From positions 10,758,886 to 10,822,885 of the forward strand of contig CAJQUN010000015.1 of assembly GCA_907163345.1 (NCBI GenBank): 64,000 nucleotides of DNA, given 5' to 3'. Below, in pieces: positions 49,352-59,838 of this stretch. A program made the translations under genes and the position numbers. Each line of letters begins with the position of its first letter. Position 1 is the first letter of the stretch. The DNA is from Haberlea rhodopensis (taxonomy: Eukaryota > Streptophyta > Magnoliopsida > Lamiales > Gesneriaceae). A model generated the notes under the pieces. The model did not search any database, was not told the DNA's origin, and worked only from the letters and a program-made list of their open reading frames with translations.

Positions 49352-50040
49352 GTTCTCCCCAACTAATAAAATTTCGTCCTCGAAATTTAAAATGCATGCT
49401 TACCATAAAAGCCAACAGTAAAATTCACGTACCAGTATACAACTCAAGATAGTGACTTGATCGTCTGTAGGATAACAGTCATCCGAATCATCACGGCTCA
49501 CACATGTGCCCCATTACATCAACATGGTAAGACTGCAAATCACATTACTTTACTCTATCCCAACATCAGCATTTAATAAGCTAACATATGAATTCCTCTA
49601 TTCATGTAAATCAATACGAGGTTAATATCACACTTGCCCTGTTCAATTTTGTTTACATTTCAAAAGCTTGTTCCTATAATTAACTTATCAAGAAAATTGC
49701 TAACGGTTCAAAAAAACCAACACTTACAGTGTTTAGTAATCAAACACTTCTTGTCATACTTCAGTACCTGTATAGTCGCATCGGTACAGCTTCCTTGCAC
49801 AAGGTCTAAATCTGTCACAGTTCACTTTTATCATAGTACACATCATAAAATCGCTAAATCAAGCAATCCATGCATATCATGTGTATATAAGAATGTATGA
49901 CAATACGCCAACCTATATCGTATAAATAACTTCATACCTGTGTTGTTGCAAATGTATGCAACTTATACTAACATTACCACCATTGTCCGTATGAAATAGT
50001 GGAACTCTTGAGTCCTTATACATCAACCTCTCATATATCA
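49352..50040 (-). other. Element D partial second interior
   Basis: Matches 43441 to about 44130, including polypurine tract and hairpin (49369-49388). It stops at CATATATCAT, where it meets LTR sequence. Confidence 0.9.
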
Positions 50041-50072
50041 TTTGACAATTAATAATTATTCCGGACATCACA
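50041..50072 (-). repeat. Element D LTR stub
   Basis: The first 32 bases of the D LTR (minus strand TGTGATGTCCGG...), next to the target duplication. Remains of the outermost 5' LTR; the junction shares CAT with the interior. Confidence 0.88.
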
Positions 50073-51055
50073 GCAGGCCTCCCCGCAGAGTTCTGTTGTC
50101 TTCCCCTGTTGGGACACTGCCGAGCAAAGTGGCCTTTGTCTCCACAAACATAACATCCTACACAGTCTTTCGCCAAATGTGGTTTCCCACAAAGAGTGCA
50201 CTGGACCTTCTCGAATCTGTCTCCCTGAGACTGCCCTCTTCCAGATGGGGCATCGTTCCTACGGCTTCCTTTCCATCGATTCTCGGGCTTCTTACCACTG
50301 AATCTCGACGCTGAAGTGTTCCCCCTAGGCTTAAACCGATCACCCCTGGGCTTCAAATTGTCAGAAGTAGATTTCTGAGGGGGTGCTGGAGGTGGCACAG
50401 CATCAGGATATGCACCAACTCCCAGTTCGGCTAGCTCAGCCCTTGAAAGTGCGTCGTCAAAGCAAGCAGGGCCATAAGTGATCACCCTGTCATACAGTTC
50501 AGGCCTCAAGCCCTTCATGAAGTTCCTCATCTTCGCTTGAGTGCTTGCGGCAATGTGAGGTACATATCTGAGCAAGGAACAGTATTGAAGAGCATAATCT
50601 GACACAGGCATGTTACCTTGCTTGAGGTTAGTAAACTCATCTTCCTTGGCCTGTCATGCAGCAGCTGAGAAGTAGCGGGTCAGAAACCGAGTCCTGAACA
50701 GCTTCCAATTGATCTCCTGACCCTGAGCCTCTTGCTCTATCACTGTGGTCTTCCACCACATCAGTGCCTTCTTGGCCAATTGGAACTCCGCTAGCCTTAT
50801 CCAGGCTGTCTTAGCACAAGGAGCTGCCACAAATATCTGTTCTACTCTCTCCAACCATTCCTCAGCCATCTCCCCAGTCTCAGTTCCTTCGAACATCGGG
50901 GGTCGGTATGTCAGAAACTGAGCCAGACTTAGTTCTCCCGGTAATAACTGTTGTTCAGAAGGTTCTTCACCCAAGGCTAGCGGTGGTAGGGGATTCGTAC
51001 GCTCAGCACTTGCATTAACACTTACCGCATCGCCCACTTCCACATTTGCTGCCAT
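50073..51055 (-). pseudogene. Element E gag, N-terminal part
   Basis: ATG at 51055 (MAANVEVGD). Gag domain with WLERVEQIF and LRYVPHIAAS, then two knuckles, CTLCGKPHLAKDC and CYVCGDKGHFARQC. A TGA near 50645 interrupts it. After SAGRPA the D insertion begins. Confidence 0.9.
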
Positions 51056-51245
51056 ACTGCAAGACAAGGGTTAACAACAATACCCAAAAGCAGTTCATAT
51101 AATACATCGTTAGAAAAATCAAACAAGTTAGTGTAACATCATATACTTCATATGCAACTTATGCACAAAACATGTTTAAAAGTGAGCACCTAGCTAACTT
51201 ATTGCTAAGGCTACCCTTCAATCATTCCCGGGTTATCTAACCACT

Positions 51246-51257
51246 GCTCTGATACCA
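51246..51257 (-). other. Element E primer binding site, initiator-Met type
   Basis: Minus strand TGGTATCAGAGC, four bases after the LTR; about 190 bp of leader separate it from the gag ATG. Confidence 0.9.
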
Positions 51258-51261
51258 CTAA

Positions 51262-53260
51262 TGTAGGGTCTTGCTACCTTAACATCATCTTATACACGTA
51301 TTATGGACTAAACAAGCATTCATAACATCTTAGGGTTCCGGTTGTAGCTTTGAGCTAATAAGATTACAGGCCAAAATAAAATTTCAAAAGCTAATTAATT
51401 ACATTCTCAATAATGAATGTTAAAGATATAGATTTACACTACTCCTAGAGTAGAGACTATCAAAATCCTGTATGCTATATTCATCTTGCTCCTTTTAGCT
51501 CACTGCCTCAACCCGACCCTAGGCCCTTCAGTCCAAAAGTGTACCTACAGGAACAACTCATCATGAGCATGTACATCATTACTTAACATCATAAGGTAAT
51601 GGCATATAAATAAATGCATGAAAATAATCGTAACATATACTTCCTGGTTAATCGTATTAACACACTTAGTTGTCCATGTTTCATAGTCATGCATATGGGC
51701 ATCTTACCCTATCCTATGGCATCTTACCATATCATAATCATCGTGTGGCATCTTACCACGTGGGCATCTTACCCTATCGTATGGCATCTTACCATATCAT
51801 AAACATCGTGTGGCATCTTACCACGTGGGCATCTTACCCTATCGTATGGCATCTTACTATCGTGTGGCATCTTACCACGTGGGCATCTTACCCTATCGTA
51901 TGGCATCTTACCATATCATAAACATCGTGTGGCATCTTACCACGTGGGCATCTTACCCTATCGTATGGCATCTTACCATATCATAAACATAGTGTGGCAT
52001 CTTACCACGTGGGCATCTTACCCTATCGTATGGCATCTTACCATATCATAAACATCGTATCATTATATAAACATCATATAAACATCATCACTTCATAGAC
52101 ATCATCATAAACTTACTTATCATTATCATCATCATAAACATCGTAAATACTTATAAAATTATTGCGTAGTCATAGTATAAGAATGTGTTACCGTCCGATG
52201 CCCGTACATTTCTTACGTACCTTAATTCCCAAAAGTGGAGAAATTGGAGAACTTTATCTCTTGAAGTTGTGAGTACCTGGGATGGTTCTACATAACCATA
52301 CAAATCGATATTAGAAGCTAAACATAGTCTAATATCCAAAAAATCCCACAAAAAAATCCAAAAACACATATTTTTATATCTCGCGATCGATCGCCGCCCA
52401 GGCCCGATCGATCGCGAGACTATACTGGACGTTGCTGAAATTTTCATCTCTTGGCGATCGATCACCACTTTTGGCGCGATCGATCGCCAGCCTCGCCGAT
52501 CGATCGCCCAAATGTGGCAATCGATCACCAAATGCTACTGGCATCTACTGTTGGGTCGCGATCGATCGCCTGGAACGGGCGATCGATCGCCGATCCTTGT
52601 ACTTCAAAAAATCGCCATTTTAGAGCATTTTTCAAGCTCTACCTCAAACCATTCAAACCCAAACTTTCCTACAACATTAACATCATCATAACCCACTAAA
52701 ACCCACATAAAACACTTCAAAAATCATACCCCAACAACATGCAACACATACCCAAAACAAACCCACATAAATCACTTCAAAATCATCCCATTTCAAAACC
52801 AAACATCATAAAAACTTTAGGAAGGGTTTCATACCTCTTGAAGACTCCAAATCTTAACAAAGATCTTAAAAACAAAGGTTTTGTGGAGCTTCCTTCTTCC
52901 TCCTTTGAAGAATTTCGAAAATGGGGTGAGGTTAGGGTTGTGGAAATGATTTGGGGATTTTAAGTGTGATTGGTAAAGTGAAGGGAAAAGGTATAGTGGG
53001 GGGTATATGGGTTAATTTAATTAAACTTGTACCCATTAATTAACATGATGTATAAAATACCCCAACATGGTATTTTAAAAGCATTTTACAAAAATGCAAC
53101 AAACTTCCTCTAACTTAATATCTTCCTCATAATTGACAATCAATTCAATTAAATTATTTTAACACTTCATTACCCATCACATAAATCAATTATCAACATA
53201 ATTCATCATATAAACATAATTAATGCCCAAATTGCAATTAATTAATTTTGGGGCATCACA
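51262..53260 (-). repeat. Element E 5' LTR (family B)
   Basis: 1999 bp, TGTGATGCCCC...GACCCTACA. GATCGATC cluster at 52381-52600. It lacks the AGCG...CGCT array of the other B LTRs; a CATCTTA array lies at that place. Confidence 0.93.
51697..52045. repeat. CATCTTA-loop hairpin array in E 5' LTR
   Basis: About 15 inverted repeats with centre CATCTTA and arms GGG/CCC, TATGG/CCATA and GTGG/CCAC cycling in order; unit about 63 bp, one shortened unit near 51855. Copy number differs from the 3' LTR. Confidence 0.87.
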
Positions 53261-53401
53261 CAACTCCCCAGGTAATACTACCTGTTCCGCTGGCCCTTGC
53301 CGTACTGGTGGTGGTTGAACAAAACCTATACCTACACTTGCATTCACACTCATCGCATCCCCAACTTCTTCTTGAGGATGCCCCTGTATTCTGGCTGCCA
53401 T
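53261..53401 (-). pseudogene. Element F gag start, cut by E
   Basis: ATG at 53401: MAARIQGH.., then VGDAMSVNAS and LPGEL as in other chromoviral gags. After about 46 codons the E LTR begins. The rest of F is not found on the other side of E, so it was lost with the end of E. Confidence 0.85.
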
Positions 53402-53555
53402 ACTGCATCACAAGGTTAACAATAACATTCACATATAGAAAGGATGTTAGTATAACATCTTCTACTCCACAACTACAAGAACATGCTTTTTAAGTGACTA
53501 GGCAACTTCCTAATTCACTTTCTCTACCCCTTGTTCACCTAGTTCCTGAACCACT

Positions 53556-53567
53556 GCTCTGATACCA
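53556..53567 (-). other. Element F primer binding site, initiator-Met type
   Basis: Minus strand TGGTATCAGAGC, four bases after the LTR end at 53572. The leader 53402-53555 has no frame. Confidence 0.88.
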
Positions 53568-54641
53568 CTAATGTGGGGTCCTCGTTACTTAATCCGTTAT
53601 GTATCAATTGTTTATACGTATGTGAGTCAGAATTAAGTAATAATGATTCCTTGTCAGTTGAATCTTTGGTATATCATACACTGATTAAAAGTTTTACTAT
53701 GTCAGTTATTACAGTATTTATAAAACAACACTCTGACATAATATACATCACATGTACATACTGACAACCTAAAGAAGTTTAGCTTTTAATCAGTGGTTCA
53801 CCTCGTAGCAGAATCAACTCACAAACCCGTCCAGCCACGTCTATGAGTCCCTGCATAAACAATCACACAATATGAATATTGATAACAACTAGCACAGTTC
53901 TATATCAATAAGCAAAACATAATATGGTAAATAACCATTGTATAATCTCAACTGTGATTGTTTTGTACCATGCATCACAATATGCAAATATATCATGACA
54001 TGTCTCATCTATCATTCTGTTATAACGAGACAAATATGATTTGCCTATCTCAGCTCAATATGTCAGTGGAACCTCTTCACATCTTCATATTAGCAGCACA
54101 AATCATATTTTCGTCCTCACACATTATAACAGTCCAAGCATATACTCAACCGGAGTATACCTCTCATGCAAAGCATATGCTCAACAATAGCATATCTATC
54201 ATGGCATCACTCTCAACAATATGCATGTATATCATCATGAATGTATACACATATCATCAATCATATTAGCTAACCTCAATATCATCATCACAATAACATC
54301 AATAATCGTACGTCAACACGTACCTGTTGTGCGACATAAAATATAGAACAAGCGTCAATGGTTAACAACCTCGTTGTCCCGTCCCCTGCGATGATGCTAC
54401 ATAAATACCAACAATGTATACGGTCATCAACCATGTTCTGAAACAAGTACTAAGAAAATACAACATTTTCAAAATCTGGGTCTTGCGGTCGATCGGTTAA
54501 TCCTTGCGATCGATCGTTCCAATAATTTACCCTAGCAATCGATCGGTACAAAGCTAGCGATCGATCGGTATTAAATCTGAATTTCGTACAAAAGCTATGG
54601 CATTCGAATGATCGATCGGTCGCATTCAGCGATAGAATGCT

Positions 54642-56189
54642 TGATAGGCTTAGATTTTTAAGTGTTTTTAGCTGTAATTTCTCATTTTTCATACTTTTTC
54701 CTGGATGATATTATGTTTTTTGGTGTTTATTTATCTATTTCAGGAAAATTAGTTGGAAATGGAAGAAATGAGCTAAACTGAAGCAAAATGGCGAAATCGA
54801 GGCGAGAAAGAGTTGAAATTGAGGAAGTTGGATTTTCGGAGTCTCGATCGATCGAGAATATTTCTCGATCAATCGAGCCAGGCAGTGTGCTGAGAAGAAA
54901 ATAATTGGAAGTCTCGATCGATCGAGATTATTTCTCGATCGATCGACCAAGGCAGAAACTTCAGAGCCAATTTTATCGAAGGCTCGATCGATCGGAAGGA
55001 AATCTCGATCGATCGAGCGAGGCAGTGAGTTTCAAAGGCTGACATGAACAGTGCACCGATCGATCGGACGCAATTCTCGATCGATCGATACGCAAATCCG
55101 GGAAAATCTTATCTTCCATTTGAATGGATTTTCGGGGGATAAAAGAGGGAATCATTTCCATACAAGATATACATCATATCAGAGGCCAATTCTCTCGAAA
55201 ATAAGGAACCCTAGCCGCCGCCTAGCGCTGGCGAAGGAGATTCAATCTCCGTTCTTCGTCCAAAGTCGAGCCAATCCATTCCGGAGTGCAAGGAAGGAGC
55301 AAGAGAAGAGATTTCGGTGCTACGCACGGATTTATTCCGTCGTTTATCGTATTTCTAGACTCTAATCTATTTCATTTTGATTTCCAATTGATGTTTTTGA
55401 GGTCGAGAGACGATTAAACTCTTTTTTATTGGACTTGAAATATTTTTAGTTTATTCTATCGAGTTTTAGTTTCGTTGTGTTTGATTATTGATTCAATTGT
55501 GTTTGAGTGCATTGATTACTATTGTTCATAAATTAATTGCTTGTGTAGATCAAAGCCTAGCTAACTTTGATTGAATCTGAGAGTTATAACCGAGATCGAG
55601 AGATATCGTTGTAACACGCTCTATTAATTTATGATGTATGTTACGACTGAGATCGAGAGATGATATCGCATACGTGAGAACTTTGAATCGAGAGATTTAG
55701 AGTAACAAGGTTTTGATGATTTATGCAATATTGAATTAGTAAATAGGTGCACGAGAGTGACTTATTCTAATTTAATGTTAGTTTCTTTACAGCTCGAGAG
55801 AGTGTAACGAATAATAGCGAAAACCTTTCACCTTTAGAATCAATTGTTTGATAATTTGAGAATTCAGTTGAATCATTAAAGATAACATAGTTGAACGATG
55901 AGCTTGATAAATTTCTCGAGTGACTTACCTTTGCATATCCGGAATCATTCATTTTATTGTTTCTTGTTTTCATTTATCGGTCTTTAGTTTAACTTGGCAT
56001 TAGTTAATCACCTTAGTTAAGGCTAAATATAATTTTATTAATCTTATTTGGTACTTATACGTTAGTCCCTGTGGATTCGACAACCCTTACTTAATTTTCA
56101 CTATACTAAAACTTGACAACCGTGCACTTGCGGTAGAATCGCTTCACACTATTCTTTGAAATATCTTCTGTTTAAAAATAAAGCAGTCA
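54642..56189 (+). repeat. Element I 5' LTR
   Basis: 1548 bp, TGATAGGCTTAG...GCAGTCA. Four pairs of CTCGATCGATCGAG-type palindromes at 54843-55092, each pair separated by about 10 bases. Confidence 0.93.
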
Positions 56190-56195
56190 AGTTTT

Positions 56196-56213
56196 TGGCG
56201 CCGTTGCCGGGGA
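56196..56213 (+). other. Element I primer binding site, Asp-tRNA type
   Basis: TGGCGCCGTTGCCGGGGA, six bases after the LTR; identical to that of H. Confidence 0.88.
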
Positions 56214-56387
56214 CTAATCTGTATAATATCATACGAGATTAGTTAATTGTAATTTAGCCAATTCTTTTTATTTCGATTTGTTTTATTTCTTTGTTTTTGT
56301 TAGTTGATTTTTTTTTTTTTGATTTTTGATTTGTGTATTTTGTTGTCTCCTTTTGTCTGTTTTGTACAGGAATCGTTTCTCTAGTGC

Positions 56388-57668
56388 ATGCTCAGAAGAG
56401 AGGAGCCCATTCTCGAGCCTTTCGATCCGGAAATAGAAAGAACTCTACTTAGGCGATTACGAGAAGTTCGAGCAATGGCAGATAATAATGAAGGACAGAA
56501 CCCAAGGTCAATGATGGACTTTGTGCAACCGGCATTTCATGGATCTTTGTCCAGTATTACGAGGCCGACGATTCAAGCGAACAACTTTGAGATCAAGCCG
56601 GCAATTATACAAATGATACATCACTCGGTTACGTTTGGGGGAGCGGCCACGGACGACCCGAATAATCACATCTCCAACTTTTTGGAGATTTGTGACACGT
56701 TCAAACATAATGGCGTCTCCGACGACGCCATCAGGTTAAGACTTTTCCCCTTTTCATTACGAGACAAAGCTAAGTCATGGTTGAATTCACTACCTGCAGG
56801 TTCTATAACAACATGGGAGGGGATGACAAAAGCGTTTTTATCAAAGTACTTTCCCCCTTCCAAGACGGCGAAGATGCGGAACGATATCACAACTTTTGGG
56901 CAGTTTGACCCTGAGACATTATATGAAGCGTGGGATCGTTCTAAGGAATTGTTGAGGAGATGCCCATACCATGGTCTACCCATATGGCTGCAGATACAAA
57001 CTTTCTATAATGGTTTATTTTCTTCTAACCGTTCGATGATAGATGCAGCATCTGGGGGATCAATAATGAGGAAGACACCGGAAGAGGCATATAGCTTATT
57101 GGAAGAAATGGCATATAACAGCTACCAGTGGCAGTCAGAGAGGAACACGCCACAGAAGCCAATAGGAGTTCATCAAGTGGATGACATCACTGCTATTTCG
57201 GCACAGCTTGAGGCTATGAACAGAAAGATAGCTAGCAGTGGAGCATCAGCAATGCAAGTTCAAGCTGTTTTCTGTGACTTGTGTGGAGGCGGTCATCCAA
57301 GCATCGAGTGTCAGGCAGGTAACCAGTTTAACCAATCTATTGAGGCTGTGAATTTTGTAGGTAACAGGCCACCCAACAATTCATATTCGAATTATAACCA
57401 ACCATGGAGGAACCACCCGAATTTGAGATGGTCGAACCAGAAGAATGTGTTGAACCCACAACCGCAGGCAGGGTTCACACAAAAGCCGAGTATGGAGGAA
57501 CTTATGGCAAAGTTGATTTCGTCGACAGAGGTGAGGATGCAAAATCAAGATGCATCGATCAAAAATTTGGAGGTGCAGATAGGGCAGTTGGCTACATTGA
57601 TATCTGGGAGGACGCAAGGTACGCTCCCGAGTGATTCTGTAAAGAATCCAAAGGAGCCATCAAATTGA
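56388..57668 (+). CDS. Element I gag
   Basis: 426 residues from the ATG at 56388; a more internal Met (MADNNEG, residue 30) is possible. Tat/Athila-like gag: FDPEIERTLLRRL near the start, FPFSLRDKAKSWLNSLPAGS, AFLSKYFPPSKT, TFYNGLFSSN, then DAASGGSI. One short knuckle CDLCGGGHPSIEC at about residue 296 (CX2CX3HX4C). The C-terminus (MEELMAKLISSTEVRM..NLEVQIGQLA) looks like a coiled coil and resembles the segment before the protease in H, but here the frame stops and no protease follows. It would package RNA into particles. Uninterrupted. Confidence 0.9.
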   Translation: MLRREEPILEPFDPEIERTLLRRLREVRAMADNNEGQNPRSMMDFVQPAFHGSLSSITRPTIQANNFEIKPAIIQMIHHSVTFGGAATDDPNNHISNFLEICDTFKHNGVSDDAIRLRLFPFSLRDKAKSWLNSLPAGSITTWEGMTKAFLSKYFPPSKTAKMRNDITTFGQFDPETLYEAWDRSKELLRRCPYHGLPIWLQIQTFYNGLFSSNRSMIDAASGGSIMRKTPEEAYSLLEEMAYNSYQWQSERNTPQKPIGVHQVDDITAISAQLEAMNRKIASSGASAMQVQAVFCDLCGGGHPSIECQAGNQFNQSIEAVNFVGNRPPNNSYSNYNQPWRNHPNLRWSNQKNVLNPQPQAGFTQKPSMEELMAKLISSTEVRMQNQDASIKNLEVQIGQLATLISGRTQGTLPSDSVKNPKEPSN

Positions 57669-58490
57669 CAAGACGAGGAGGTGACAGTCCAGTTTGGGAC
57701 TATAAATTAAGAACTACCATTTTTCTTTTCTCGAGTTTTGTTTTTAATTCCTTGTTTTGGTGTGATTTTGTTATTATTTTTGTTTTTAGTTTGTCTGGGA
57801 ATGAATTCGTTAAATTTTGTTGCAGGTGTAGAAGCAAGAGCAATAAGGATGTAAGCGAGGCAACCCGAGAGAAAGTTGTTGAGAAAATAACAAATTTTGT
57901 CTTCTGGTGTTGGCGATCGATCGAGACAAAATCTCGATCGATCGCCCAAAGTTTTTAAATTGCGATTTGAGTACTGCCTCGCTCTATCGATCGAGAATTA
58001 TTTCCGATCGATCGAGCGAGAGCAAATTTTGAAAAAAAATAGGGCACCGAAGAGCTTCTGCACATAATCAAAAACACTTTTCTCCTCTCCACAACAGAAC
58101 CCAATTCGCCTCTTCCAATTTCTTCATCTAATCTCATCCTTATTCCATCAAATTTCCAATTTACTTCAAATCTTGGAAGTAATATTTGTTCTAATGAGAT
58201 TTTAATTGCCGATTTGAAGAATTACAAGTCAAATTGGGTAGAAGTGCATCCAAAAGGGAATTCCAAGCCAAGTGCCAAACTCTTCCAAGATCGGATTTTT
58301 AAGTGGTAATTGGTTTCAAATCTCAAAGCTTTTATCTTTTGGTGCAATTTCTTGGTGTAGTAGAATTGGGTTAGGAAGGATTTAAGTTTGGAGGAAGTTT
58401 TGTGGTGTTGAAGGGTGTTGGATTTGCTGTGTTTTTGGGTGGTGTTTAGTTGCATTCAAGCGAGATATTTGAGAATAATTTAGCAAGAAA
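57669..58490 (+). other. Spacer between gag and ORF2 in element I
   Basis: About 820 bp with no convincing frame. Has its own GATCGATC palindromes (57912-57950 and 57985-58020), like the LTR. How ORF2 is expressed (internal promoter, splicing) is not evident. Confidence 0.6.
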
Positions 58491-59744
58491 ATGTCTTCGA
58501 GAAAGAGGTCAAAGCAGGCAGAGGCTTCACAAAAGCAAAAGCAGGCGGAGGCCACCATTTCTGAACCTGGGTATGACGAACAGAAGTTTGTCAATGCCAC
58601 AGTTGCTGAGTTATATCCCAATTATCATAAGAAACCCCTGATCCGTGAAAGGGGCATGAGCATGGAAAAAATTGAGTGCCCGGTCATTAGGACAGCACGG
58701 CGACGAGGGTGGTTTCAATTTGTACAGACGCCTATTGATGCTGTGGTCCTACTGGTGAGGGAATTTTACACAAATCTTCGAGCTATTAAACCAGGGCACC
58801 AAGCAATTGTTTATGTTCGAGGGAAGGATGTGTTGGTCGATCGAGCCTCAATCAATAATATTTACCGGATGCCTTTCATTCACAACTGTGCATACCAATC
58901 TTTCAAGAATAGCAAGATAGACTACGATGAGGTATTGGCAGTTATTGGCATGCCGGGAGTGGATTGGCAAAGGAACGATAAAGGAGAGCCACAGTTGGTT
59001 CTAAAAAAGCATTTGACGCCAGAGGCCCAAGCATGGTTCTCATTTGTCGCCTCGCGGGTCATGCCTTCGACCCACACTTCTGAGGTGACAAAAGACAGAG
59101 CGGTCTTGGTATATGCCATCCTCTCAGGGAAGGAAGTGGACTTCGGCGAGATCATCAGTGATCACATTCAAGAGATTGGGAGCAGCCCACTGACCTCCGC
59201 ACTACCATTTCCATCCACGATCACTGCTTTATGTCAGCGATGCGGAGTGACATTGGGGGAAGACGAGGAGCTACTTCCGTCGAAGACCCCGATCATTGTG
59301 GACGGTCCACCACCTCCTACGGGCCGACGAAGGGCCGAGCCAAGACCCTCGGACACTAGACAAGATGGAGCATCATCATCCTCTGCTGCAGAGCATACAC
59401 GTGTTACATTGGACTCTCTTCATAGGGATCTCCAAGATATTCGCCTGGGGCAGCAGAATATTCACAGCATGCAGCGGGACATTCACAGCATGCAGAGAGC
59501 ATTGCAGATGGACCATGAGCAGGTAACTCAGCGTCAGATGGAGTTCATGCACTATCAGAGTGCATGGAACACTGCCATGGCACAGGGCTTTCCAGGTTTC
59601 CAGTTCCCGCCGGAGCCACACTTTGCACCTTATCATCCGCATGCACCTCCACCTTCTGAGTACCCACCATTTCCGCCATATCAGGGCGAGGAGCACCACT
59701 ACCCAGTTCCCCCTCCGGAGCATGATGAGGACGATGATCAGTGA
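58491..59744 (+). CDS. Element I ORF2, unknown function ('putative plant transposon protein' type)
   Basis: 417 residues from ATG at 58491. Basic start (SSRKRSKQAEASQKQKQ, a possible nuclear signal), then a globular part (about 25-255) with VREFYTNLRA, VYVRGKDVLVD, SVVASR-like FVASRVMPSTHTSEVTKDRA and LVYAILSGKEVDFG. I recall this pattern from the Pfam family 'putative plant transposon protein' (PF20167, from memory), often in Athila-like elements. After that a low-complexity tail: a 7-residue repeat (IHSMQRD) in a Gln-rich coil, then Pro/His-rich and acidic to the end. No catalytic motif, no signal peptide or membrane segment is visible, so an envelope role is not supported by the sequence. 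The frame is intact in an element about 1.6% old, so it may matter to the element. Confidence 0.75.
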   Translation: MSSRKRSKQAEASQKQKQAEATISEPGYDEQKFVNATVAELYPNYHKKPLIRERGMSMEKIECPVIRTARRRGWFQFVQTPIDAVVLLVREFYTNLRAIKPGHQAIVYVRGKDVLVDRASINNIYRMPFIHNCAYQSFKNSKIDYDEVLAVIGMPGVDWQRNDKGEPQLVLKKHLTPEAQAWFSFVASRVMPSTHTSEVTKDRAVLVYAILSGKEVDFGEIISDHIQEIGSSPLTSALPFPSTITALCQRCGVTLGEDEELLPSKTPIIVDGPPPPTGRRRAEPRPSDTRQDGASSSSAAEHTRVTLDSLHRDLQDIRLGQQNIHSMQRDIHSMQRALQMDHEQVTQRQMEFMHYQSAWNTAMAQGFPGFQFPPEPHFAPYHPHAPPPSEYPPFPPYQGEEHHYPVPPPEHDEDDDQ

Positions 59745-59800
59745 CGATCGTCGTCATGGTATGTGTTTTTGCCTTCGCATTTATTTATTTTTTCTTGTTC

Positions 59801-59838
59801 ATTGAGGGCGATTCACATACTAAGTTTTGGGGGGTTTT
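59801..59838 (+). other. Element I internal polypurine-like tract with degenerate hairpin
   Basis: ATTG-AGGG-CGAT (59801-59812), then CTAAGTTTTGGGGGGTTTT (59820-59838). Resembles the terminal module at 61080-61116 in sequence and order. Confidence 0.6.

Larger units (their letters stand above)
40722..50072 (-). mobile_element. Element D: non-coding LTR element, collapsed three-LTR tandem
   Basis: Order on the plus strand: LTR 40722-43440, interior 43441-46664, LTR 46665-49351, partial interior 49352-50040, 32-bp LTR stub 50041-50072. The whole is flanked by GCAGG (40717-40721 and 50073-50077), so it behaves as one insertion. The interior has a primer site and a polypurine tract but no gag or pol frame. 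A single unit would be about 8.6 kb with 2.7-kb LTRs, in the style of large non-autonomous derivatives (LARDs). Confidence 0.9.
36330..53260 (-). mobile_element. Element E: Ty3/gypsy chromovirus, minus strand, interrupted by D
   Basis: 5' LTR 51262-53260, Met primer site, gag 51055-50073, then D (40722-50072), the rest of gag-pol 40721-37220, and a 3' LTR fragment 37215-36330. The LTRs belong to family B. Pol has several frameshifts and a stop. The 3' LTR has lost about 630 bp at its start and several hundred at its end, so no target duplication can be read. E sits inside the gag of F. Confidence 0.88.

Noticed and set aside
58491..59744. Calling ORF2 of element I an envelope protein
   Set aside because: No signal peptide, membrane segment or coiled fusion region is visible; position alone is not enough.
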